This document shows positions 7,809 through 12,707 of a DNA stretch of 12,707 nt, in pieces. Within the stretch, counting starts at the first letter, position 1; each line of letters opens with the position of its first letter. The translations under genes were made by a program, and so were the position numbers. The DNA lies in contig CAZHBJ010000097.1 of NCBI GenBank assembly GCA_964530445.1, positions 1 through 12,707 on the forward strand, written 5' to 3'. Origin of the DNA: FEN-1297 sp964530445 (GTDB taxonomy: Bacteria; Bacteroidota; Ignavibacteria; Ignavibacteriales; Ignavibacteriaceae). The notes beneath the pieces are model-generated. The model saw nothing but the letters and a program-made list of their open reading frames with translations, was not told the DNA's origin and made no database searches.

Positions 7809-7881
7809 CAATATGCTCTTTTGAGAATTAAATTCTTTGAGATACTAAATTTTTCATAAATTAATTCCCAAAGAGCAATTG
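7809..7881. repeat. Imperfect 21-23 bp inverted repeat after the cytochrome c gene
   Basis: The left arm 7809-7831, with core GCTCTTTTGAGAATTAA, pairs with the right arm 7861-7881, with core TTAATTCCCAAAGAGC. There are only a few mismatches or single-base gaps, and 29 bp lie between the arms. It starts 8 bp past the cytochrome stop codon. It could form a long hairpin that ends or stabilises the cytochrome transcript, but no T-run follows on the minus strand. A small mobile-element remnant is the alternative. Confidence 0.55.
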
Positions 7882-7888
7882 AATGAAA

Positions 7889-8488
7889 TTATTTTCCTAA
7901 TTGACGGATATAGTCCACTAATTCCCAGCGCTGGTCTTTGGATAATGCATTTTTAAATGAAGGCATTGGAGAATTGCCGTTTGTTATTTTCCAATAAATA
8001 GCGCCATCACTTTGCTGCTGTACTCGGTTTGAAGTCAGGTTTGCCGGTTTTGGATGTAAAGACACAGCAGCAGGTCCGTCGCCTTTGCCGTCTGTACCGT
8101 GACATGTAAAACATTGAGCATTAAAAATACTCTTTCCTTCCCTGCTTGCTTTAGCAATATCATTTAAGGGATTTGTCAGTTTATTTGCTGAAGACGGTGC
8201 AATCCAGTTTCCGTTTTTATCCGTTTTAATATTTTTTGAACTTGTTTGTCCCATCATACTTCCCATCATTCCACGCCCCATCATGCCTCTACCCATCATC
8301 CCGCGCCCCATCATCATTCCTCCGTTCATCCTACCTCTTCCCATATAATTACCGTTATGTGAAGTTGAATCCTGATATGCAAACATCATGCTGCTCATAA
8401 TGCTGCTGTTATTTAAGGTAAAACCGAACAATAAAAGGAGTGAAATTACAGATCCCAAGATTACATATATTTTTTTTATTCGTTTCAT
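7889..8488 (-). CDS. Monohaem c-type cytochrome with Met-Gly-Arg repeat linker
   Basis: 199-residue exported electron-transfer protein. Residues 6-24 form an uncleaved anchor or signal peptide. Residues 49-80 are a methionine/glycine-rich repeat containing GRGMM three times. A class I cytochrome c domain follows at about 115-199, with haem motif CFTCH at 126-130, GKGDGPA just after it, and the probable axial Met175 in SPMPSF. This domain resembles small diffusible or anchored cytochromes that feed terminal oxidases or other reductases. The partner is not visible. ATG at 8488, AGGAG at 8498-8502, 9-nt spacing. It lies 19 bp after the small membrane-peptide gene, so they probably form one transcript. 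The Met-rich segment could bind Cu(I) or Ag(I), as Met-rich stretches do in copper-handling proteins; that is inference. Confidence 0.9.
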   Translation of the reverse strand: MKRIKKIYVILGSVISLLLLFGFTLNNSSIMSSMMFAYQDSTSHNGNYMGRGRMNGGMMMGRGMMGRGMMGRGMMGSMMGQTSSKNIKTDKNGNWIAPSSANKLTNPLNDIAKASREGKSIFNAQCFTCHGTDGKGDGPAAVSLHPKPANLTSNRVQQQSDGAIYWKITNGNSPMPSFKNALSKDQRWELVDYIRQLGK

Positions 8489-8507
8489 TTTAAATTACTC
8501 CTAATTC

Positions 8508-8609
8508 TTAATCATTTTTCTTAATGCCGGATATTTTCAAAAAGGCAAATATGGTCCCTCCTGCAAGTGCCAAATAAATTATCAACCATATTAAACCGTT
8601 ACTTAACAT
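8508..8609 (-). CDS. Small single-pass membrane peptide (33 aa), hypothetical
   Basis: A short open frame, ATG at 8609 and TAA at 8508, encodes 33 residues. It has a hydrophobic helix at about 5-24 (GLIWLIIYLALAGGTIFAF) and a basic, charged C-terminus (KISGIKKND). It sits 19 bp upstream of the cytochrome c gene on the same strand and has a GAAAG-type weak ribosome site. The composition is that of a real membrane-anchored micropeptide, with a positive-inside tail, not of random AT-rich translation. Small single-pass subunits are common in oxidase complexes (CcoQ and CydX types) and it may serve the same kind of role, but I see no specific family signature. Confidence 0.6.
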   Translation of the reverse strand: MLSNGLIWLIIYLALAGGTIFAFLKISGIKKND

Positions 8610-8626
8610 TTTACTTTCTTTCTTTT

Positions 8627-8654
8627 AATTTATTTTAAACAACTTCAATGCCAA
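8627..8654 (-). promoter_or_regulatory. Candidate promoter of the micropeptide-cytochrome unit
   Basis: TTGGCA (8649-8654), a 16-nt spacer and TAAATT (8627-8632) lie about 18 bp upstream of the micropeptide start on the minus strand. The fit is moderate in an AT-rich spacer, where chance matches are frequent. Confidence 0.3.
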
Positions 8655-8897
8655 AAGGATATTAAATTTTTTTATTGAAAAAGCAGAGCCGGTAAAATAT
8701 TTTTTAAATAATTAAAAAGTTTATTAAATAATTTAACAACGATTAACCTATTGTTTGAAACTTTATTTTTCTTAATAAACCGTCTACCTTCAATAGATAA
8801 ATTGCAACGGTTATATATTAAGTCCTTATATCATTAATGTTCACATTTGCTTAACAGTTTTTGAAATATTACCAAATGGATTGCTTGATCATTATAA
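8655..8897. other. Gene-free AT-rich spacer
   Basis: No supported gene on either strand. It lies between the promoter side of the micropeptide-cytochrome unit and the NfeD relic. It probably contains further decayed sequence of the relic, since the plus strand reads towards it, but stops are dense and nothing can be aligned by eye. Confidence 0.5.
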
Positions 8898-9167
8898 ATT
8901 TTAATATTATTGGTTTCCAGAATATTATACTAGGCAATTATGAAAGCAATGAATACTCCTGTAACTACCGGCACAAAAGGAATAATAGGTTTGGTCTGAA
9001 ATATTGTAGAAAATAAAAACGGCAAAACTTTAGTAAGAGTTCATAATGAATTGTGGTATGCGGAAAATCCCAAATCACTTTCCAAAGGATAATTAATAAA
9101 AATAACAGGCATAAAAGGGCTGCATTTGTATATTCAAAAAGTTTTGGAAACAGCTAAATTTATTTAA
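8898..9167 (+). pseudogene. Relic of an NfeD-family protein (C-terminal membrane segment and OB domain)
   Basis: The plus strand in one continuous frame reads a hydrophobic segment (ILILLVSRILY), then AIMKAMNTPVTTGTKGIIGL, then GKTLVRVHNELWYAE and finally LIKITGIKGLHLYIQKV. This is the pattern of the NfeD OB-fold domain: a GxxGxxG-like start, KVRVxGELWxA in the middle and VxGxxGLxLxV at the end. The frame is broken by TAG at 8931, TGA at 8997 and TAA at 9090, and no N-terminal part is present. It is the only plus-strand coding trace in the window. I infer a decayed remnant of a membrane-associated NfeD protein, normally paired with stomatin-like or ClpP-like proteases; no partner is nearby. 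Confidence 0.75.
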
Positions 9168-9201
9168 CATAAGTTTTAAAGAACAGCCTCTAAGTATTAT
9201 C

Positions 9202-9230
9202 AAAACAAAAATGACGCCTTTCGGCGCCAT
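9202..9230 (-). terminator. Rho-independent terminator after the FmdE gene
   Basis: 8-bp stem 9211-9218/9223-9230 closed by a GAAA tetraloop on the minus strand (ATGGCGCC GAAA GGCGTCAT). It runs into TTTTTGTTTTG. It lies 51 bp past the FmdE stop codon and closes the tauE-porin-fmdE operon. Confidence 0.88.
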
Positions 9231-9281
9231 TAGTTAAACATCAATAAAAACAATCTATGAGCTTAATTCAATTTAGACCAA

Positions 9282-9884
9282 TTATTTATTAGTACAGTCA
9301 ATACAAACGTGCTTACCGTTTTTAATTCTGCCGTAGTTTTCCACAATCATTTCACCGCATTCTTCGCATACAAAACTATTGAAGCTGTGAGGCGCCTCGT
9401 GCAAATCATAATCAAACACTTCGGAAATATTTAACAGCATTTCCTGCGGTGCGCTCATTACTTTTACAACTAAAGGATCTACGACCTCCGGTGGGACCTG
9501 GCTTGCCGGAATGCCTTTTTCCCTGTATTCCTTGAAAAAAGGAGTCTGTTTATTTGCAAGCATTGCTTCGGCTTTTGGTGTTACTCGCACGGCTTTTTTT
9601 GTTTTTTTATCAACTACAATAACAGCCCATTTTCCTTTTTGTGTTTTTTTGATGTTGCCTTTACCGAATGTTGTTCCCATTATTACTTGCAAACCATCTG
9701 CATAACATGTTGCGCAATGATCTTCACCCAAATCTACGAATGCTAGTATTTGTCCGTCTTTAGCTCTTTCGACTCCGAGTTTATTCAATGCAGCAGCACC
9801 CACACGTAAGCCCAGGGGCATTGCAGGACATTTGTGCCCGTGAAATTTTTGTCCGAATTCTAACCAATCTTGCGGATTAACCAT
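9282..9884 (-). CDS. FmdE-family protein with C-terminal zinc ribbon
   Basis: 200-residue cytoplasmic protein of the FmdE (formylmethanofuran dehydrogenase subunit E-like) family. The conserved N-terminal motif FHGHKCPAMPLGLRVG (14-29) supplies His15, His17 and Cys19. A second cluster, HCATCYADGLQ (56-66), supplies Cys57 and Cys60 and leads into the family hallmark GTTFGKGN. The C-terminal tail holds a four-cysteine zinc ribbon, Cys173/Cys176 and Cys194/Cys197. In methanogens this family accompanies Mo/W formylmethanofuran dehydrogenase. In bacteria without that enzyme its role is poorly defined, and no dehydrogenase is in this window. ATG at 9884 with GGAG 8 nt upstream. It is last in an operon with an outer-membrane porin (18 bp upstream) and a TauE/SafE permease, so a part in handling an anion or metal-linked compound is likely. 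The name is a family label, not a proven function. Confidence 0.88.
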   Translation of the reverse strand: MVNPQDWLEFGQKFHGHKCPAMPLGLRVGAAALNKLGVERAKDGQILAFVDLGEDHCATCYADGLQVIMGTTFGKGNIKKTQKGKWAVIVVDKKTKKAVRVTPKAEAMLANKQTPFFKEYREKGIPASQVPPEVVDPLVVKVMSAPQEMLLNISEVFDYDLHEAPHSFNSFVCEECGEMIVENYGRIKNGKHVCIDCTNK

Positions 9885-9902
9885 AATAATAACTCCATGT
9901 AT

Positions 9903-10898
9903 TTAATTAAAGAAATATTGAATTTGTAGCGTTGTTAACGCATTAGTTTTATTTGATTCAAACTGAAATTTATTATCTAAAGAAAATTTTATATCATTTC
10001 CTTTTAGAAGATATGAATAGCCGATAACATACCAGGGTTTATCAACCGTTGAAGGATTCAAATCACTGTATTGTTCAATTGAAAGTGTAAGCAAATGTTT
10101 CGATGCAAAAAGATAATCGGCTAGTGCATAATAACCATGTGCTTTTTCGGCACCTAGATTTGCCTGAATATATTCCGACTGCAGTTGAAAATTACCGGCG
10201 TTTAGTACTCCTTCAAAACCGAAACGGAAATCATTACCTGTAAATGAAAAATTGCCGGCAAAGATTTTACTAAATTGTAAATCGTGCGCATTACGATAAG
10301 AAAGATTGTATCCTAATTCTAATTTTCGTTTTGAATTATTTAAAAGAAACAATATACCGCGGCTTACGTATAAAAAATTTTTTTTATCTGATACGGTATT
10401 TGCGCCATTGCCGTTGAAGAAGCCAAAATTGAAGGCTCCTGTTTTATTGTCAGATAGTTTAAATTCAACTCCAATATCTCTAGCCATCGTTTCAGCACCA
10501 GGTACTAGCGAATTAACAACGTCCGCTCTTTCATCCAGCGGTATAATACAATCGGGCTGTTTTCTTTGCAAACTAAAATTAGGTACAAACTGACCGGCGG
10601 TAATCTCAAAATTATTTATCTTATAATTTACTAGTACATCTTGAAGCTTAAATAGATATTTAGAATTCTGTAAAAAAGTAGCCTGCAGTTTATAACCCCA
10701 GTTTCCTTCGGGGACAGGCAATAAGCCGTTGACCCAAAACTTTGCTCTTCTTACAGAAAAATTTGTTTCGTTTAAATAATTATCTGAAAATCGAAATTGC
10801 AGGTAGCCGTTCCAATTTACTTTCTGCTGAGCGAACATGCTGTAATTTATTACTATAAATAATGAGACAGCCGCTATTATTGTTATTTTAATCTTCAA
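9903..10898 (-). CDS. Outer-membrane porin, phosphate-selective porin O/P-like
   Basis: 331-residue predicted outer-membrane beta-barrel. Residues 1-24 form a signal peptide ending MFA-Q. The early segment GYLQFRFSDNYLNETNFSVRRAKFWVNG fits the start of OprO/OprP-type porins, where FxxRRARxxxxG is characteristic. Alternating amphipathic strands follow, and the chain ends in QIQYFFN, near the usual aromatic terminus. The start codon is TTG (10896-10898). No ATG or GTG lies in frame upstream before the tauE stop. The next ATG (Met21) would destroy the signal peptide, so TTG is well supported. It lies 20 bp after tauE and 18 bp before fmdE. The family forms anion-selective channels for phosphate, polyphosphate and other oxyanions; the substrate here is unknown. 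Confidence 0.82.
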   Translation of the reverse strand: MKIKITIIAAVSLFIVINYSMFAQQKVNWNGYLQFRFSDNYLNETNFSVRRAKFWVNGLLPVPEGNWGYKLQATFLQNSKYLFKLQDVLVNYKINNFEITAGQFVPNFSLQRKQPDCIIPLDERADVVNSLVPGAETMARDIGVEFKLSDNKTGAFNFGFFNGNGANTVSDKKNFLYVSRGILFLLNNSKRKLELGYNLSYRNAHDLQFSKIFAGNFSFTGNDFRFGFEGVLNAGNFQLQSEYIQANLGAEKAHGYYALADYLFASKHLLTLSIEQYSDLNPSTVDKPWYVIGYSYLLKGNDIKFSLDNKFQFESNKTNALTTLQIQYFFN

Positions 10899-10918
10899 CT
10901 TTTTTACTTCTCTTTCTA

Positions 10919-11668
10919 TTATATAACACCAACAATTATTTTAACTGCAATTGCAAACAATACCAGTGCAAAAATTTGTTTTACTCTGTTTGATTTTGCT
11001 TTAGTTGCCATAAAGTTGCTTCCCAGCAGCGCACCGATTACAACAGCCAAAGTCAATATCATTGTTAAAGTCCAATTAAAATGTCCTTGAGCTGCGTGAC
11101 CAAGGAAACCCGAAAATGAAGAAAATGTAACCGCAAATGCCGAAGTGGCTGCTGCTTTTTTTGTTTCGTAACCCATCCACATAAGAAGCGGCGCCATAAT
11201 AAAACCGCCGCCAATGCCGAGCAGACCTGCCATAAAGCCGGCAAAACTGCCAATTACAGCTCCTATAATTGCACGTTTTTTAAACGACATAATTTCGCTT
11301 GGTTCAGGTCGTTTAGACATAAACAACATTCTGCCGGCTGCTATGAGGACTGCAGCAGAAAATAATATTAATAAAACATTTACCGGCAGCTTGTCGGAAA
11401 CCAAAGCACCGACAGGTGCAAATACGAATGCCGAAATTGTCATTGCTAAGCCGCCCTTTACGTCAACAAGTTTGTTTTTGAAATATGCAATTAATGCAAT
11501 TAGTGTTGTTAAGCCGTTAAGTAGTAAAGCAAGCGGTATGGCAACTTCTTTAACCGGGAATCCGGCCCATTTAAGTACAGGGACGTAAATTAACGCTCCT
11601 CCCAATCCCAGCATAGAAAACAGGAAAGAAGAGGCAAGAATAATTATTGAAATTAAAAAATATAACAT
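10919..11668 (-). CDS. TauE/SafE family (DUF81) sulfite/organosulfonate-type permease
   Basis: 249-residue inner-membrane protein with about eight predicted hydrophobic helices arranged as two related halves. Each half carries the family's glycine signature: GLGGALIYVPVL at 21-32 and GIGGGFIMAPLL at 151-162. Such duplicated TauE/SafE motifs are diagnostic of this anion permease family, linked to sulfite, sulfoacetate and taurine-related transport and often acting as exporters. A basic cytoplasmic loop lies at about 117-133. ATG at 11668, GAGG at 11675-11678, 6-nt spacing. That ribosome site overlaps the stop codon of the small ORF just upstream. It leads the porin and fmdE operon and lies downstream of a predicted TetR operator at 11844-11869. 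The transported ion is not determinable from sequence. Confidence 0.9.
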   Translation of the reverse strand: MLYFLISIIILASSFLFSMLGLGGALIYVPVLKWAGFPVKEVAIPLALLLNGLTTLIALIAYFKNKLVDVKGGLAMTISAFVFAPVGALVSDKLPVNVLLILFSAAVLIAAGRMLFMSKRPEPSEIMSFKKRAIIGAVIGSFAGFMAGLLGIGGGFIMAPLLMWMGYETKKAAATSAFAVTFSSFSGFLGHAAQGHFNWTLTMILTLAVVIGALLGSNFMATKAKSNRVKQIFALVLFAIAVKIIVGVI

Positions 11669-11677
11669 GTCAAACCT

Positions 11678-11824
11678 CTACAAATTATTCCGGAAGCTAT
11701 CAGCAATAGTTATATTGTTTTCAGCATACCCGATTTTACTGCTGCTCAATAACATTTTTTTTATGTTAGGCACTACTAACAAGTATATCTCAAGAGCAAT
11801 TGTTTGTTTAGATAGATTTCCCAT
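11678..11824 (-). CDS. Possible 48-residue small ORF ahead of the TauE permease
   Basis: Open frame of 48 codons plus TAG, ATG at 11824 and stop at 11678-11680. The stop overlaps the GAGG ribosome site of tauE, as in translationally coupled genes. The product starts MGNLSKQTIALEIYLLVVPN and has a mildly hydrophobic first half and a polar, Asn-rich end. Only a weak GGGA precedes the start. It lies between the predicted operator and tauE, in a 216-bp gap that is long for this tight operon. A leader peptide, a small regulator or a decayed gene fragment would all fit. I recognise no family, and a chance frame is possible. Confidence 0.35.
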   Translation of the reverse strand: MGNLSKQTIALEIYLLVVPNIKKMLLSSSKIGYAENNITIADSFRNNL

Positions 11825-11843
11825 TTTTTTCCCAAAGTCTTAT

Positions 11844-11869
11844 TTATTAAGTAATCATTTACTTACTAA
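11844..11869. promoter_or_regulatory. Predicted TetR operator between tetR and the tauE operon
   Basis: Inverted repeat of 11-bp arms with a 4-bp spacer TCAT: TTATTAAGTAA (11844-11854) and TTACTTACTAA (11859-11869), matching at 10 of 11 positions. The 19-mer GTAATCATTTACTTACTAA (11851-11869) recurs exactly at 12500-12518 upstream of tetR. Its place ahead of the permease operon predicts control by the adjacent TetR regulator. A promoter overlapping it is likely but its hexamers are not clear. Confidence 0.7.
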
Positions 11870-11884
11870 GTTAAACAAAATTTT

Positions 11885-12475
11885 TTATTTTTTTAAAGTT
11901 CTTAAAATTAATGAGTACATTCTTTTACAGAAATTATCAGCATTAAAGCTTGTTTTATTTAATACCAGCTCAATGTTGAAAGTAATTGGAATTCCCATAT
12001 AAATAACAGCTACATCCTCTGCGTTGACATTCTTATCCCAGACACCTTCGGAAATTCCGTCCTTAACTATTTTAATAATAAATTGTTTTTGTTCAGCCAG
12101 GATCTGGTTCAATTTCTCTTTCAACTCTTTATCACCCAGGTGTGCTGCTTCCGAAAATAGAAGAATTGTAATGCCCCTATTTTCTTTAAGATAAGTTACA
12201 TTACGGCATAAGTATTGAAACAATTTATCTTCTGCTTTTACAGGTTTAAGCGCTATACTTCTCAATGATCCTATCAGATTATCGGCAACATCATCCATTA
12301 TACCTTTAATAATATCTTTTTTAGTTGTAAAATGGCGGAATATTGCTCCTTCAGTCAAACCTACTTTTTTAGCCAGATTCCTTGTGGACAAGTTGTGCAA
12401 GCCTTCATCCGCAATTATATCCAGAACTGCTTTTTTAATTTGTTCCTGCCGTATATCTGTTGTTTCTCTAGACAT
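11885..12475 (-). CDS. TetR/AcrR family transcriptional regulator
   Basis: 196-residue one-component regulator, normal length for TetR. The N-terminal DNA-binding domain covers about 9-55. Its helix-turn-helix reads LSTRNLAKKVGLTEGAIFRHF at 29-49, with the typical GAIFRHFTTKKDI recognition-helix end. The helical C-terminal part (about 60-196) is the ligand-binding and dimerisation domain and is too variable to name a ligand. ATG at 12475. Upstream are a near-consensus promoter and an operator-like palindrome, so it very likely represses itself. The same operator sequence lies 3' of the gene ahead of the TauE-porin-FmdE operon, pointing to that operon as its main target. A gap of 216 bp separates it from tauE. 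Confidence 0.92.
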   Translation of the reverse strand: MSRETTDIRQEQIKKAVLDIIADEGLHNLSTRNLAKKVGLTEGAIFRHFTTKKDIIKGIMDDVADNLIGSLRSIALKPVKAEDKLFQYLCRNVTYLKENRGITILLFSEAAHLGDKELKEKLNQILAEQKQFIIKIVKDGISEGVWDKNVNAEDVAVIYMGIPITFNIELVLNKTSFNADNFCKRMYSLILRTLKK

Positions 12476-12492
12476 TTTTCATTAGCTCAAAA

Positions 12493-12518
12493 TAAGTATG
12501 TAATCATTTACTTACTAA
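12493..12518. promoter_or_regulatory. Predicted TetR operator upstream of tetR (autoregulation)
   Basis: Inverted repeat TAAGTATGTAA (12493-12503), spacer TCAT, TTACTTACTAA (12508-12518); the arms match at 9 of 11 positions. It contains the exact 19-mer also found at 11851-11869. It begins within the -10 element of the tetR promoter and covers the expected transcription start, the position expected for a repressor site. Confidence 0.75.
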
Positions 12519-12545
12519 AATAAAAAACTAAATTTCTTTTGTCAA
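12517..12545 (-). promoter_or_regulatory. tetR promoter
   Basis: Minus-strand TTGACA (12540-12545), a 17-nt spacer and TATTTT (12517-12522), close to the sigma70 consensus. The predicted operator overlaps its -10 by two bases. The transcript would carry a leader of about 35 nt. Confidence 0.65.
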
Positions 12546-12707
12546 GAGGCTCCGGTAGTTACGGTATTTCAGGACACAATAATAAATGAATAGCTAATTA
12601 TAATTGTGCTAGTGCATAAATCAATATAATTAAACTGACTAAAACGTTTGATAGATTATTTGGTTTTTAGAAGTAGTATTTAGATTTAGAGTTATTTTAG
12701 GATATTC
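12546..12707. other. AT-rich end of the window, no gene seen
   Basis: No open frame with recognisable content on either strand and no convincing hairpin. It is the region upstream of the tetR promoter and may belong to the next gene's 3' side beyond the edge. Confidence 0.5.

Noticed and set aside
8778..8812. Inverted repeat AACCGT ... ACGGTT in the spacer upstream of the cytochrome unit
   Set aside because: Only six bases pair cleanly, over a 23-bp loop, with irregular AT flanks. This is expected by chance in such sequence.
8898..9167. NfeD-like frame as an intact gene with stop-codon readthrough or recoding
   Set aside because: All three different stop codons occur, there is no UGA insertion structure visible, and the N-terminal part is missing. 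Decay is simpler.
11214..11588. Plus-strand open frame of 124 codons inside the TauE permease gene
   Set aside because: Antisense shadow of a well-supported membrane protein gene, without its own ribosome site or domain.
11667..12002. Plus-strand open frame of 111 codons overlapping the tetR 3' end
   Set aside because: It runs antisense across the end of tetR and the whole operator region. Its product is rich in Leu, Ile, Phe and Lys as expected from AT-rich antisense reading, with no recognisable domain and no ribosome site.

Overview
This AT-rich 12.7 kb window looks chromosomal and probably comes from the Ignavibacteria / Chlorobi-Bacteroidota side of the FCB group. The clues are a secreted FG-GAP protein with a type IX secretion (T9SS) C-terminal sorting domain of the QNYPNPFNP type, a second decayed copy of such a domain, a tRNA without an encoded CCA end, several genes with weak or no Shine-Dalgarno, and the gene order efp-accB-accC. 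This placement is an inference from protein style; no rRNA is present. Every intact gene is on the minus strand, so transcription runs from high to low coordinates.

Layout in the given orientation. 1-1240: the first 413 codons of guaA (GMP synthase), running off the left edge. 1284-1320: terminator of the next operon. 1394-4223: a compact operon efp-accB-accC-gcvH (elongation factor P, biotin carrier protein, biotin carboxylase, lipoyl carrier H protein) with a plausible sigma70-type promoter at 4259-4287. 4498-6407: secreted FG-GAP/VCBS T9SS cargo protein with its terminator, preceded by a membrane-anchored TPR protein gene (6451-7137). 7264-7337: tRNA-Arg(CCG). 7338-7888: a gene-poor stretch with a decayed T9SS sorting domain and a large inverted repeat. 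7889-8609: a two-gene unit of a previously uncalled 33-residue membrane peptide and a monohaem cytochrome c with a Met-Gly-Arg repeat linker. 8610-9281: gene-poor, holding a plus-strand NfeD-domain relic broken by three stops. 9202-12545: a regulated cassette: tetR, a possible 48-codon small ORF, a TauE/SafE permease, a porin O/P-like outer-membrane channel and an FmdE-family protein, closed by a strong terminator.

The most interesting part is the last cassette. A 19-bp identical sequence lies inside an inverted repeat both just upstream of tetR, directly beside a near-consensus promoter, and in the gap between tetR and the permease operon. This predicts a TetR switch controlling itself and an envelope-spanning set: outer-membrane anion-type porin, inner-membrane anion permease and a cytoplasmic metal-binding FmdE protein. 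The ligand is not readable from the sequence; an oxyanion or organosulfur compound is a reasonable guess.

The left half is housekeeping: fatty-acid synthesis entry (AccB/AccC), glycine cleavage (GcvH), translation (EF-P) and purine synthesis (GuaA). The middle region carries relics of two gene families and looks like a site of gene loss. No CRISPR array, insertion sequence or phage gene was seen.
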